A stretch of DNA of 64,000 bases from Aricia agestis. Lineage: Eukaryota; Arthropoda; Insecta; Lepidoptera; Lycaenidae. Every line of letters starts with the position of its first letter. Positions within the stretch are counted from its first letter, which is position 1. Positions 50,996 to 61,670 of the stretch are shown here, one piece after another. Location: assembly GCF_905147365.1 (NCBI RefSeq), contig NC_056417.1, positions 2,192,501-2,256,500 of the forward strand, given 5' to 3'. Both the position numbers and the translations under genes were made by a program. The notes under the pieces were generated by a model, which saw only the letters and a list, made by a program, of their open reading frames with translations, ran no database searches and was not told where the DNA came from.

Positions 50996-51515
50996 TTAAT
51001 GTTTGTCGTGCAGAATTTAAGCTTGAGCTTTGCTTACAATAACATGAATAATAATAATAAGAGCTTTAATAGTTTTTATTATTCGTAGGATTATAACTAT
51101 AAAAACTTGAAATACTGAGGAAAGTATTAAAATATCATGAATGTCTGCTGTTTAAGATAATACTCGTAATTGAGATAGAAAAAACTAAGAAAACAAAGTG
51201 ACTTTCTTCTTAAATGCTTTTAATAATAAACAGATAATCTCGTAAAGCTTTAAGTCGAAGAAAATGGCTATTATATTCAGAGAACTAAGGAGAATAATCC
51301 AATATGAAGACAGACAGACATAATGCACAAAGAAACCTTTGAAATGCTGAAATTACATAATATTAATCAAAGAAGTAATATTATATTTGAATTCTTTTTT
51401 CTAAGTATGTTTATATTTATGTATCTTTAGTCCTTGGATTTTCAAAAGGAAATTATTAGTGCTTTCTAATTATTATGTTGACAACGAGGAACCTCACAAA
51501 CCATAAACTTCTCGC

Positions 51516-51604
51516 CGGGGTAGTTCCCGAACCGGTGGTAGGCATCATGTAGACCATTCTGAAAAAATTTGATTCAAGTTTACTTAGAAATAAAACATTT
51601 TTTT
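51516..51604 (+). repeat. Family-R retro tail
   Basis: GGGTAGTTCCCGAACCGGTG, GTAGGCATCATGTAGACC, AAAAAATTTGATTCAAGTTT and AGAAATAAAACATTTTTTTT. Confidence 0.7.
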
Positions 51605-51829
51605 TTATTTACTGTGGCAAAATGCACGGTTCCAATACATTCTCTTGCAACATATTATATGCACAAGCAAAATACATCCTTTCTAAATAGTATTTTATAA
51701 TATTACCTAATGTCTAACTGCTTAAGTATTTAAGGATAGTAGACACCTAAAAACCCCAGACAATCCATAGGATAGTTTCTATTGCCTCAAATGTACGGTT
51801 ACAGCGCGAGCGCCTTCAATGAAATTTTA

Positions 51830-52156
51830 TACGTGGGAGAGCCATGCTTCGGCACCAATGGGCCAGCTCGACCGGAGAAATACCACGTTCTCACAGAAAA
51901 CCGGCGTGAAACAGCGCTTTCGCTGTGTTTCGCCGAGTGAGTGACATTACCGGAGGCCCAATCCCCTACCCTATTCCCTTCCCTCCCCTATTCCCTTCCC
52001 ATCCCTTTCCTACCCTCCCCTATTACCCTATTCCCTCTTAAAAGCCCGGCAACGCACTTGCAGCTCTTCTGATTCTGCGAGTGTCCATGGGCGACGGAAG
52101 TTGCTTTCCATCAGGTGACCCGTTTACTCGTTTGCCCCCTTATTTCATAAAAAAAT
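51830..52156 (+). mobile_element. SINE-A copy 9, full length
   Basis: Sense orientation: ACGTGGGAGAGCCATGCTTC to TTATTTCATAAAAAAA. The C-rich tract is present. It follows an antisense RTE-like tail (ATAGGATAGTTTCTATTGCC; AATGTACGGTTACAGCGCG). Confidence 0.85.
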
Positions 52157-52574
52157 GAATGCGTGAACAAAGTTGCGAGCAACCCAGTAAAACCATTCTC
52201 AGGAATAATAGATTGAAATTTTCTAAATGCGTCGCTCACTCATTTCAGCTAAGATGCAGCTAGTACTAAGCACAATACATTTGAGACGCTCCTAAAAAAT
52301 GGCACTCTCAGTGAGATTTATTCACAACGTCTGCTGGAATGGAAAATTATAATATTTCACGGTCATTGTTGGACGACAGTTCAGCAATAGCGGCCCAGAA
52401 ATGGAATTAAGGCGAATGCACAATGTTACATTGTAAGTTTTTCAATCATTCGATTAGAATTCGTCGAAAGCCTTTAAAAAGTTTTTATAAAAACTTAAAG
52501 TGGTTTTTCCGGTTTTATGAAAAAAGTGATTGACGAGAAAGGTTTATGTTATTATTTTATTTATTTATTTTATA
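52157..52574. other. Unassigned DNA
   Basis: It begins with GTGAACAAAGTTGCGAGCAACC, possibly the resumed LINE tail; otherwise unrecognised. Confidence 0.35.
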
Positions 52575-52794
52575 CGCTTGTTTGTATCGATACAAACGCA
52601 AGTTGAACGCTCAGCAAACGGAACGAAGCCGACACGTTTTAAACTTTATATCTGCGAAAACGCGATAAAAACGCGCAAATAAAAAATCAAAACGCGCAGA
52701 AGACACGCATCAGAAACGCGCGTCGTCAGTGCGCAAAAAATACGTCGTGTGGAAAGGCCCTAAAGAATCACTTACTTTTGTTACGCCCTGTATA
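52575..52794. mobile_element. Partial MITEs: a CpG-rich end and a family-Q end
   Basis: The CpG-rich part (GCGATAAAAACGCGCAAATA; AAACGCGCGTCGTCAGTGCG) ends CGTGTGGAAAGGCCC|TAA, a terminus like the TAA-flanked MITEs. It is followed by CACTTACTTTTGTTACGCCCTGTA, one end of the Tc1-like family Q. Both are fragments. Confidence 0.5.
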
Positions 52795-53063
52795 ATAGTT
52801 TGGTATAGCAACTGCAGCTATATCTTAGTTAATTAGTGCCAAGACGAGCTAACCGCGACGTGATTAATTGTCCCCTCCGAGATTTCCTTCCCTCTTTATT
52901 AATAAAACTTGTCCCTCTAAGGTTAACCCTCTTTATTAAACCGGTTAACCCTTTCAGAAGAATTTGCATAGAATTATTAAACATTATGAAAAAGAAACGC
53001 TGCAATTTTTAAACCGAAGCTGTACTGTTGTTTTGCCGTAGCGATGACGCTCGAACGTTTTAC
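52795..53063. other. Unassigned AT-rich DNA
   Basis: No features recognised. Confidence 0.4.
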
Positions 53064-53345
53064 TTATCAACCGATTTCCAAAAATGAGGATGGGCATACG
53101 TTGGGCATATACAATTAAACCTTCCTGCCAATTTTTTTCCAGGGCCTATATTAGAAGAGTAAAGACTGCATGTTTTGATGGGTCTGGCACAGACAACCGC
53201 TGGTAAAGTTGCGGTGGGTTGATCGTGTCCGTAACTTTGCCTTAGCGGGGAGGGGAGCACCATGGGGTTTTAGTGGGTAGTTCCTCGGAGAGTCCCACAT
53301 ACCCCGGCCGATGTCCCCAATCCGCTAGGGATGCGTAATGCAGTG
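53064..53345 (+). repeat. LINE remnants: AACCGATTTCC piece then GC-rich R1-like tail
   Basis: TATCAACCGATTTCCAAAAA, then GGTCTGGCACAGACAACCGC, AAGTTGCGGTGGGTTGATCG, AGAGTCCCACATACCCCGGC and CGCTAGGGATGCGTAATG. The second part parallels 31390-31587. Confidence 0.45.
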
Positions 53346-54212
53346 TTTTTAGGATAACTTTCGGAAGCTATTTCTCAACATTTTAGTACTGAGTGACTAT
53401 AAAAGAAAAAATACGTGTATTTTTTCATTTTTAACAACGATCAATATATCAATAATTGGCATGAAGTTTTAATGGCACCCTGCATATGTAAATGATATTT
53501 ACAATGATGCATTGAGTAATGCGTTATTGGACGCGGTGTTTTAACTAAATAACGAATAGGTGACAAAGACATAGCAACGGGGTTTTTCGGCTTGACTCTA
53601 GATTATTCCATTAATTTAATTCCAATAATGTAACCAAAACTTTTAGAAACCGTTTACGTTTTAATTATTTTTTCGATACGTTTTTAAATGCTTTAGTTAG
53701 TAAGTACTGTCTAGTGTCTAAGCCACCTTACCATTATACAAGAATAATGACTATTAAAATATTTATCTATATACTATTACAATATGTAGGTTATTATGTA
53801 ACGGCCCTTAACTTTGTGTATACCAACACTGGCTATGACAGCCATTTCTTGCAATACCCACATAAATTAAGACTAGTAAACAGTCTACTTATTCCGATCG
53901 AGTTTGGCTTATTTCTAATTCATGACCCAGATATTGGATTCTCAACTTTGTAGCTTCGCAATAAGATGGATATTCCACTGTGTTGTTAGAAAATGAGTAA
54001 TTCTGGTTTCTATCTGGTGCAGAAGACGTTTCATTAATCTTTCTATTGGAGTTATTGGGGTTGGCATGACGACGATCGATCGAACAATTTGTAGCCACAT
54101 CTCGGGGTGGCCACATGAGTAGGCATAACGATTATGGGCTTGTTATTTAGTAAGACCTTTGGTAGTTCAAGTATTTTAATTAGCTTTTTGGTTAATAGGT
54201 TTTATCATAAAT
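53346..54212. other. Unassigned DNA
   Basis: AT-rich; frames at 53714-53953 (plus) and 53889-54116 (minus) overlap on opposite strands and have no recognised domain. Confidence 0.4.
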
Positions 54213-54567
54213 TTTTGGGATGGAATTTAAAAACCTTAGTAACGTTCAAGTACTCCAGATAATTTCATTTTAAGTCCAAATAGTAAGAAAAAAAAACTTG
54301 ACAGTTGTCAAGGGACACCCGAATGGAAGCAATAATTTATTTCTTATGTTCAAAAAATCTGTATATATATACTTACCTACATCAACATACATTTTGGATG
54401 GAATTTAAAAACCTTAGTAACGTTCAAGTACTCCAGATAATTTCATTTTAAGTCCAAATAGTAAGAAAAAAAAAACTTGAGAGTTGTCAAGGGACACCCG
54501 AATGGAAGCAATAATTTATTTCTTATGTTCAAAAAAATTGTATATATATACTTACCTACATATACAC
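54213..54567. repeat. Tandem duplication, 178-bp unit
   Basis: TGGAATTTAAAAACCTTAGT..GTTCAAGTACTCCAGATAAT..ACTTGA(C/G)AGTTGTCAAGGGAC..ATACTTACCTAC occurs twice head-to-tail with few differences, spanning the left border of repeat S. The duplication is therefore younger than the insertion of S. Confidence 0.9.
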
Positions 54568-54790
54568 TCAAAAAATTATTTAAAAAAAACGATTCTATTG
54601 ACGCCCAGGAACACTAACAACACGTCGCTGTTTATTTAAAAAACAGAAAGGTTGACGCACAGGAATACTTACTATCATCGTCCTCTGCCCCTAACATGCA
54701 GGTACTAATAAAAAGTGTCGAGGTTAAATCAAGGTCAAATATCGTTCTGTCTAGCCTTCAGATTTACGCCGAACTTCGTTCCATTAAAAA
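54281..54790 (+). repeat. Dispersed repeat S, copy 2 (left part duplicated)
   Basis: CTTGAGAGTTGTCAAGGGAC, ATTGACGCCCAGGAACACTA, TTGACGCACAGGAATACTTA and GTTCTGTCTAGCCTTCAGAT are colinear with 18769-19227 but without the family-R insertion. Confidence 0.65.
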
Positions 54791-55510
54791 AATGTATTGT
54801 ACTCGTACCTCAGTTCAATAGAACTTTGCCATTATTTTTGATGTCAATATTTTTTCATTAATTATTAAGCTCTTGACTAAGGTGCTTCTTTAAATTTTAG
54901 CATTAAACCAATGTGATTAGGTGGTATAATGTGCATAGATTATAAAATCTATTAATCAGGTATAAGCCAGCTCCTAAATATTCCCTAAACTTTGAAAAAA
55001 AAACTACATAGCACCTGCAAAGAATTCACTCAAATCAGAAACCGAATCCCTGGACGCGTAACTCAAAACTTTCTCCACTCCCTATAATAAACCTTTCTCT
55101 TACATAAATAAATTTTAGTATCTCGAATAATCCAGCACTCAGAGATATTGGAGCATAATGTCGGAATCAGCAGGTATTGGTTTATCCTGGGGTTTATCAT
55201 ATTTTTATGTCTACTCGTATGGGCGGACACGTGTGTAAAATTGATCTTATAATAAAAATTCAGAGAGCGAATTATTTAAGGGTCTTGGGTCAAATTGTGA
55301 TGCCACTTTAATCAAATACATTTAATACTAACGTTAAGGTCGAAATACTTAGTATAAGAATCGGACATGTTTAATAAGTGAAATGTGATTCACAGCTTAA
55401 CAGTTGATATTGAGCGACAAAGACTAAACAAGCGATTGTAAAACAGGTTAATACGAAATAGGTAATGCAAAATAATTGTATTCGTAAAATTACGCTTCGC
55501 AGCGAACGTG
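54791..55510. other. Unassigned AT-rich DNA
   Basis: No features recognised up to the palindrome. Confidence 0.4.
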
Positions 55511-55791
55511 TTAATTAGTTTTATAATACTCTGAACTGCAATGTGAACTGTCATTGTACATTCCATCTTCTCACAATGACAAAACAAAAAAGTACTAGTT
55601 ATTTGACCGAGATTTGCTCGGTATTCGATGAAACACAAATAAAAAGATATTTTCTAAAAATGATTCCTAGCTATATCGATTTATCGCCCCCGAAACCCGA
55701 TTTCGGAATCGGAATCGGCTCCAACGATTTTCATGAAATTTAGTATATAGGGGGTTTCGGGGGCGATAAATCGATATAGCTAGGAATCATC

Positions 55792-55863
<72 letters not shown>

Positions 55864-56073
55864 TTCATGAAATTTAGTATATAGGGGGTTTCGGGGGCGA
55901 TAAATCTATATAGCTAGGAATCATTTTTAGAAAATATCTTTTTATTTGTGTTTTATCGAATACCGAGCAAATCTCGGTCAAATAACTAGTGCTTTTTTAT
56001 TTTGTCATTGTGAGAAGATGGAATGTACAATGACAGTTCACATTGCAGTTCAGAGTATTATAAAACTAATTAA
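55511..56073. repeat. 563-bp near-perfect palindrome containing inverted LINE-Y copies
   Basis: The left arm (55511-55698) begins TTAATTAGTTTTATAATACT and the right arm (55886-56073) is its reverse complement with about four mismatches in 188 bp. Each arm holds about 75 bp of apparently unique sequence (CATTCCATCTTCTCACAATG) joined to a family-Y LINE tail. The 187-bp centre holds a third, inverted piece of the same tail and a (TA)n tract. Confidence 0.9.
55794..55858. repeat. (TA)n microsatellite, 65 bp
   Basis: Pure TA run in the palindrome centre, at the TATA-rich end of the LINE-Y piece. Confidence 0.95.
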
Positions 56074-56109
56074 AATATTAATATCTAATCTAACTAATTA
56101 ACATATTAA

Positions 56110-56164
56110 TATCTTTTTATTTGTGTTTTATCGAATACCGAGCAAATCTCGGTCAAATAACTAT
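56110..56164 (-). repeat. LINE family Y fragment, direct duplicate of the palindrome's right arm
   Basis: ATCTTTTTATTTGTGTTTTA, TCGAATACCGAGCAAATCTC and GGTCAAATAACTA repeat the sequence at 55931-55985, about 180 bp away. Confidence 0.7.
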
Positions 56165-56404
56165 AAGATTTTACTGTGTTAAAAAACTATGCATTTGCGT
56201 CTATTGTGGATGATTTATACAGTATTTTCAGACGGAAGTAACCACTTCAAATACTGTAGTGCCTGGGACAATATTTTAAATGTCCGTATGGTTGCCTATG
56301 TGCTTATACGGCATTCTCGCAACATAGTCGGCCTAGTCCAGAGTCAATACGACATACACTTTCTCGAGTGCGATCCAAAGGTCACCACTAGGCCACGGAC
56401 AATT

Positions 56405-56493
56405 TGACAACCTCTGTGGCTCAGTGGATAAGCACGTTGGTAGCTCTGGCCGGGGGCCGCGGGTTCGAATTCCGCCGACGCGCGACGGAACAA
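56405..56493 (+). mobile_element. tRNA-derived SINE head
   Basis: GACAACCTCTGTGGCTCAGT (box A) and CCGCGGGTTCGAATTCCGCC (box B GGTTCGAATTC). It is cut off after GACGGAACAAAAATCA and abuts a family-Z LINE fragment. Confidence 0.75.
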
Positions 56494-56501
56494 AAATCAT
56501 T

Positions 56502-56597
56502 ACAACTCAGGACTGCAGACGGTGACTATTGTTTGTGCGACGAGAAAGCGATGGAAAATAATATGGGTGAAATACTTTATACGACAAAACAATGATT
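56502..56597 (-). repeat. LINE family Z fragment
   Basis: TTACAACTCAGGACTGCAGA, GACTATTGTTTGTGCGACGA and TATGGGTGAAATACTTTATA correspond to the proximal part of 9571-9893. Confidence 0.65.
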
Positions 56598-57233
56598 GAC
56601 TTCAATAATATATTAATATTTAATAAAGAAAACTATTCCAATTGAAACTTAATATAATTTATAGTAGATAATATTAACAAAATTAAAAAAGGAAGACGTG
56701 CGAGCAAAAGTTGCAAACTCATATTATATTTTAAAACATTTAGCTCTAATTATTAAATAAAGTTCCATTAATTTCATAAGTTGGGAACGTTTTTCGAACT
56801 TTTCATCGACGGATGAAGTTCTAACACAAGTGCGAGTCGGTTTAGTTCAATGGGTTCCGTAATTTTTTTATAAGTAAGATATCTCCGACATACGGCGACC
56901 TAGATGATAACAGTAAGGTTTTCTCTAACTTTACTTTAAAAATACTCCAAATAATATTATTATAATCTATAAAAAATCTAAGCTATCATATTATTACTGC
57001 CATGTTTTTACGCCATGGGATAGCCAGCAGGCTGCATAGATAGTAAACAAAAAGTTTTATTCGACGTTTGATAAGGTTTCTGTCAATATTCTGATATTAT
57101 AATCCCACCAAAACATTAAATGTAAAAAGGAGCCAAGCAAAATATTTCATAGCCATGCAATATATCTATCGTAAAAAGTTTTCAGATCACATTCAAGCCA
57201 AGCCTTCAACCTTTTTTGTAATTTAAATCAACA
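56598..57233. other. Unassigned AT-rich DNA with a LINE-tail word
   Basis: CACAAGTGCGAGTCGGTTTA..GGGTTCCGTAA at 56826-56860 is the antisense of a common lepidopteran tail; a sense version is at 57555-57610. Confidence 0.4.
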
Positions 57234-57505
57234 TTCAGTGAATTTATTAATAGTTTTCTTTATTTTATAATTATTATAATGGCTCGGCAATGAGCACAAG
57301 AAAAACAAATATAAAACTTCACATTTGGGGTAGTTATAATTTCACAAACGGCAAGCGTAAAGTGTTTTTTTTAGTATATTGTAACGACGCATGTGGACGA
57401 TGGTACCCAATAAATCTAATCAGTCGCTGATTATTTCTCTAGTGCTCATTGCCAAGCCACTATAATAATTATAAAATAAAGAAAACTATTGATAAATTCA
57501 CTGAA
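57234..57505. mobile_element. MITE with about 66-bp terminal repeats
   Basis: TTCAGTGAATTTATTAATAG, then TTTTCTTTATTTTATAATTA..TGAGCAC, is repeated inverted on the right with a few mismatches. It is 272 bp, and the loop carries CGACGCATGTGGACGATGGT. No target duplication identified. Confidence 0.8.
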
Positions 57506-57534
57506 TATACTAAACATAAACATAAACTTGTGAT

Positions 57535-58075
57535 TTAAGGGGGGCTCCCATACAGATTTACGGCACGGAACCCTATGTACGCCAGTCCGACTCGCACTTG
57601 GCCAGTTTCATAATTTTTCGTTTCATTGTGGATAACAACCTACCTTGTTGCCAAATTTCAAGGTTCTAAGTCTGCTAGAAGTACCTTAGAATTTTGATGA
57701 TCTGTCAGTCAGTGAGTGACAAAATGTAGTAACTTTGATCATCCGTAACTATTAAACTATTCATCGAAATGTTATGTAATTTGGAGGTTAAGCTAGTTTT
57801 AATACTTGCTCCTAGTGGCCGAAATTCTAAATCCCTAGCTTTGTTAACATTGAAGATAAAGGGGGTGTGAAAAAGCCGCGAACCGCTTCGAGAAAAGTAT
57901 GTTACGGCCGTGCCTTTGCTAAAAAGCTTGGCTGGAGCACTGCCGTGCTCCCAGATATTATTGTGTGCAACATGTCGAATTTTGGTCGGATTATTTACAT
58001 AATATGATAGTAGCGCTCTCTGCTCCGACATTTGCATAATATTCCCTATTAAAATATCAAGGATGCAATATTATG
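57535..58075 (+). repeat. LINE-tail remnants
   Basis: GGCTCCCATACAGATTTACG, ACGCCAGTCCGACTCGCACT, then TGTTGCCAAATTTCAAGGTT, AGAAGTACCTTAGAATTTTG and GATCTGTCAGTCAGTGAGTG. Familiar lepidopteran LINE 3' phrases. The segment 57825-58070 is GC-richer and unassigned. Confidence 0.5.
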
Positions 58076-58239
58076 AATTTTATACGGAGCCCTAAAAAGA
58101 CTCCAGTACATAACTTTTCATCACGGGATGATATTCAGTTTCCGAACTTGTTACGACCTAAATACTTCAGCAACGCGTTTTGATGTGACGGCATAAGTAA
58201 TATCCGTTATACACCGTGTTTTAAGCTAACCACATATAG

Positions 58240-58352
58240 GGTGTTTTTTAATTAGGCGGCAAACGAGTGAACGGGGATCTGATGGAAAGCAACTAACGGT
58301 ACCCATGGACTCAAAACATTACAAGAGTTGCAGGTTTATTGCCGGCCTTTTA
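58240..58352 (-). mobile_element. SINE-A copy 10, old fragment
   Basis: GGCGGCAAACGAGTGAACGG, GATGGAAAGCAACTAACGGT, ACCCATGGACTC and TTGCCGGCCTTTTAAGGGGG. Only the tail third remains, with many changes. Confidence 0.65.
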
Positions 58353-58828
58353 AGGGGGCGACTTACCCAAAATCGTTGATTTTATAATTCATTTTTATAC
58401 TTTAAAATAAGCCTCGAATTATTTCATTTTGTAAACGTAGAAATAATACATTATATTTCCGAGAATTTGATATGAGCGAAAACACGATATCTTAAAATTT
58501 TCTCTATAGAAAAAAATCACAAAGACGCATCTAATTTTCACGAATTTTTCATAAATTGCCATAACCGTGCATTAACCGTTTTATTGTGCGTGGCAGAAAC
58601 TTGCACGAAAAACGGTCGTGATGGGGATGGTATACTTTGAACCAACCGTAAATAAAGTCACTTTTTGACTGACGAAAGTGGGGGGACTTATTTTTAATTT
58701 TTATAAGTTACGCCGAAATGTGACGTAATGAGCATCTCATTACGTCACATTTCAACATTTTCATCTATTTAAAATATAATAGCGATACAATAATTAAAAT
58801 GTCAAGAGGTTTCAAACACATATTTTAT
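58353..58828. other. Unassigned DNA with a perfect hairpin
   Basis: It contains the 18-bp-arm hairpin at 58715-58753; otherwise unrecognised. Confidence 0.4.
58715..58753. repeat. Perfect hairpin, 18-bp arms
   Basis: GAAATGTGACGTAATGAG, spacer CAT, exact reverse complement. Confidence 0.9.
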
Positions 58829-59003
58829 TTTATGGCCAGTTTACATTATTCCAATCCAGTAATTGAAACCAGCTTGGATTGCTACAGGAATGTCGTAAAC
58901 GGGCAGAGAAATACACTGGAATGTCATTCAGTGCGTTCCAGTGTATTCCAGTATCCGTTTCGCTTGATTGAATATCTGGATTAGAATAATCTAAGGCGGC
59001 TAT
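58829..59003. mobile_element. MITE, family P copy 2
   Basis: GGCCAGTTTACATTATTCCA+ATCCAG pairs with CTGGATTAGAATAATCTAAG+GCGGC. Inner ATACACTGGAATGTC pairs with GTTCCAGTGTATTCCAG. Confidence 0.7.
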
Positions 59004-59471
59004 AGTATGTACAGTACTAAAGAAGATCAAATCAACTAAATTGGTCACCATCAAATGGGATTAGCACTACAACTAAACGACTATTACACTATTCTAGTGT
59101 TACTACTAGACCATAGAGTTAGGAAGAAATAGAGACGATTATGCCGATATGTGAGCCGGCCACAAAGGGGGATCTTCTGAGCAAGATAGCATGCTCTATC
59201 AGGCCGAAGCCCACTGACGTCATTTCAGACGTTGCATAATAATTATATATTATCTCGCCGATCGCAGAAACTTCGATAGCGCGATGCAGATTTGTGGCGC
59301 TAGTTGTACCGGTACACGATGAAACTAAGGCCGATCGATCCGTTTGGACTGATCACAGGCTGATCAGACCATGAGAATGCATGAAACAAGCTCGGTCAGA
59401 TAAGCCTGAGATCAAATTAATTCCAATCAATAGGAATTCTCTTGTAAAGGGCGTAATAAACAAATAAATAA
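59004..59471. other. Unassigned, relatively GC-richer DNA
   Basis: 59150-59400 has a mixed composition (GTACCGGTACACGATGAAAC; ACTGATCACAGGCTGATCAG) without exon structure or a known repeat. Confidence 0.4.
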
Positions 59472-59655
59472 TACTTTAGGCGTGTGTGTAGGTGTGTACA
59501 TAGAGTTCACTGTGATAATAGCAGCGCTAAAAGAGCAAATTTTTAACTTTTATATCGGCGTAGTTATATATAATACTGTTGAAAAAAAAAGCTCTTTTAG
59601 CACTACTACATTCACAGTGAACTCTATTGGGACACATAATATTATACACACTTAA
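59472..59655. mobile_element. Tc1/mariner-like MITE, family Q copy 2 (ends degraded)
   Basis: AATACTTTAGGCGTGTGTGT, ATAGAGTTCACTGTGATAAT and AGCAGCGCTAAAAGAGC on the left; GCTCTTTTAGCACTACTACA and TTCACAGTGAACTCTAT on the right. Confidence 0.7.
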
Positions 59656-59741
59656 TTCTCGCCATCAAACAATTAGTTTGGTGAGATTTAAAATGTAACA
59701 ATAATATGTAGATTTTTTATGAATAAATATATTTTTAAAGC

Positions 59742-60050
59742 AAGGGTAGCCAGCACGCGGCTTGAGGGCCACATGCGGCCCGCCGTCTGTTACCTTGGTG
59801 GCCTGTGGAGCTGAGCACATTTTAAAGCAAAAAAAAAAAATACTAAAATTACCTCATCATACCTACTATAAAAGCAAACTAACACTTCTTTTCTTTTACT
59901 TTTAAAATAAAAGCTCTAACTTAGTTCTAATAGAAAAAATTAGTATCCGATTTTGACTTTCATTCCACTATAACGAGTGTATAGTATACATAAAATTTGG
60001 TAGTGCGGCCCGGTGTAAAATTCTACTTCCGAATTTCGGCCCAAGTGTGT
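59742..60050. mobile_element. Possible hAT-like remnant
   Basis: CAAGGGTAGCCAGCACGCGG, GAGGGCCACATGCGGCCCGC at the left; TAGTGCGGCCCGGTG and TTTCGGCCCAAG at the right. These resemble CAG...GGCCACATGCGGCCC ends of hAT elements. Borders are uncertain. Confidence 0.4.
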
Positions 60051-60799
60051 ACAAGTCTAAGGTTATACAGAGTGTAGCACTTTGTTGAAGCCTGTATAAG
60101 GACCTTAAAGATTTTATGATCAGAAGGCTTTCAATAGAAGTTTGAAGGATCCAGACTGTAAAACTGTAAACTTACTTATATTATTGTATTGGGTACTATA
60201 AATTTCTGAACTAATTTAGTTATAGAAACTCGAATACTAAAATTAATAATTTAATACGACTTTTGAACAAGGTTACGACTGTTTCTGATATTAAAATTAA
60301 TTTTTAAAATCAAACGTAAACTTTATAAACCTACTTAACTGAATTAAATTTTATTCAATAATAGTTCTCATTTTATTTTATTAGATAGAACTCTTGCCCA
60401 CATCATTGGATGCTGTAACTGAAAAACATAATAATTGTGATGATGATGAAAAATAAAAAGACGAACATATGAATATTATGCACTCTGTTCAAGACCAAAT
60501 CCTACATAAAATATTTTTTACATTAAAAAATCGTTTACTCGACATGTCATTTCTCTTTGTATGTCTATGTTGTCTGTCCAGGGTCGTTACATGTACGATC
60601 CACCTAATAGTCCAGTTTGTAGATTGTCGTAACGTGGTTCGTTTTGTTGCAGGTACTGCATCGCTAACCAGCCGTGGCCCGTGAGCTATCCAAATACTAG
60701 ATGTTGCTTGCGATTTCGTTGCGTTGAAATCTTCATCGCGCGGGAACCGTCCATTTTCGACAATAAAAACTATCGTCACGTGATATGATCTGCCCTTTA
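60051..60799. other. Unassigned DNA with a small LINE tail
   Basis: 60690-60775 is an RTE-like tail (ACTAGATGTTGCTTGCGATT; GCGCGGGAACCGTCCATTTT). A possible splice acceptor TTTTGTTGCAG lies at 60643-60653, but the 28-nt open stretch after it, up to GTGAGC, is too short to call. Confidence 0.4.
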
Positions 60800-60895
60800 G
60801 CATGGCCACAGTAGAAATGTGAAAGAATAGAAACACTGTGGAGATAAACTAAAGGTGCCTACCGTTCCGATCACCGCGGCTATAACCACGACCGA

Positions 60896-61352
60896 CAAAA
60901 ATTCAAATAAAATGTCATTTTATGACATTGACTGTAGTCTAAAAATTCAAATAAAATGTCATTTTATGACATTGACTGTAGTCTAAAAAATCAAATAAAA
61001 TGTCATTTTATGACATTGACTGTAGTCTAAAAATTCAAATAAAATGTAATTTTATGACATTGACTGTAGTCTAAAAATTCAAATAAAATGTCATTTTATG
61101 ACATTGACTGTAGTCTAAAAATTCAAATAAAATGTCATTTTATGACATTGACTGTAGTCTAAAAATTCAAATAGAATGTCATTTTATGACATTGACTGTA
61201 GTCTAAAAATTCAAATAAAATGTCATTTTATGACATTGACTGTAGTCTAAAAATTCAAATAAAATGTCATTTTATGACATTGACTGTAGTCTAAAAATTC
61301 AAATAAAATGTCATTTTATGACATTGACTGTAGTCTAAAAATTCAAATAAAA
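60896..61352. repeat. Tandem array, 44-bp unit with an internal hairpin, about 10 copies
   Basis: The unit is AAAAATTCAAATAAAATGTC + ATTTTATGACATTGACTGTAGTCT (44 bp). AATGTCAT/ATGACATT within each unit can pair. Units differ by only isolated single bases (for example GTAATT, AAATAGAATG, AAAAAATC), indicating recent amplification or homogenisation. The last unit degrades into GCTACTTTATGATATC. Confidence 0.95.
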
Positions 61353-61366
61353 TGCTACTTTATGAT

Positions 61367-61515
61367 ATCTATATAAATAAAAATGGATTTTCAAATGTGT
61401 TAGTCGCGCTAAAACTCGAAAACCACTGGACGGATTGGGCTAATTTTAGTCTTAAAATGTTCGTAGAAATCCAGGGAAGGTTTTAAAGTGACACGAAGTT
61501 CACCGGGACAGCTAG
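61367..61515 (-). repeat. LINE 3' end, family W (inverted), inside the foldback element
   Basis: ATCTATATAAATAAAAATGG, AAAACTCGAAAACCACTGGA, AATCCAGGGAAGGTTTTAAA and CACGAAGTTCACCGGGACAG: the complement of 11038-11183. Confidence 0.8.
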
Positions 61516-61670
61516 TATATAATAATACCTACATGATCAGTGGTATTTTATTTGAATGTTTGTCGCTCGTGGTTGGCCGCGGTAAAATCGGAACGGTGTC
61601 TTTTTATCTACACAGTGTTTCTATTTTTTTGCATTTCTACTGTGGCCATGCGGGGCTGGTCCTAATTATA

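Larger units (their letters stand above)
60800..61651. mobile_element. Foldback element enclosing a satellite array and a LINE tail
   Basis: The left arm starts GCATGGCCACAGTAGAAATG and includes AATAGAAACACTGTG, CCGTTCCGAT, CCGCGG, CCACGA.CGACAAA and ATTCAAATAAAAT (about 60800-60914). The right arm is the complement (about 61538-61651). Between them lie about ten 44-bp tandem units and a family-W LINE tail. The innermost 13 bp of the arm are the first bases of the tandem unit, so the array grew from the arm end. The superfamily is unknown; no clear target duplication. Confidence 0.75.

Noticed and set aside
60643..60681. Short exon after TTTTGTTGCAG
   Set aside because: Acceptor and donor look reasonable, but the 28-nt segment is flanked by repeats and has no independent support.
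60896..61352. 44-bp hairpin array considered as CRISPR-like
   Set aside because: The full unit is repeated with no variable spacer, and it is bounded by transposon arms.
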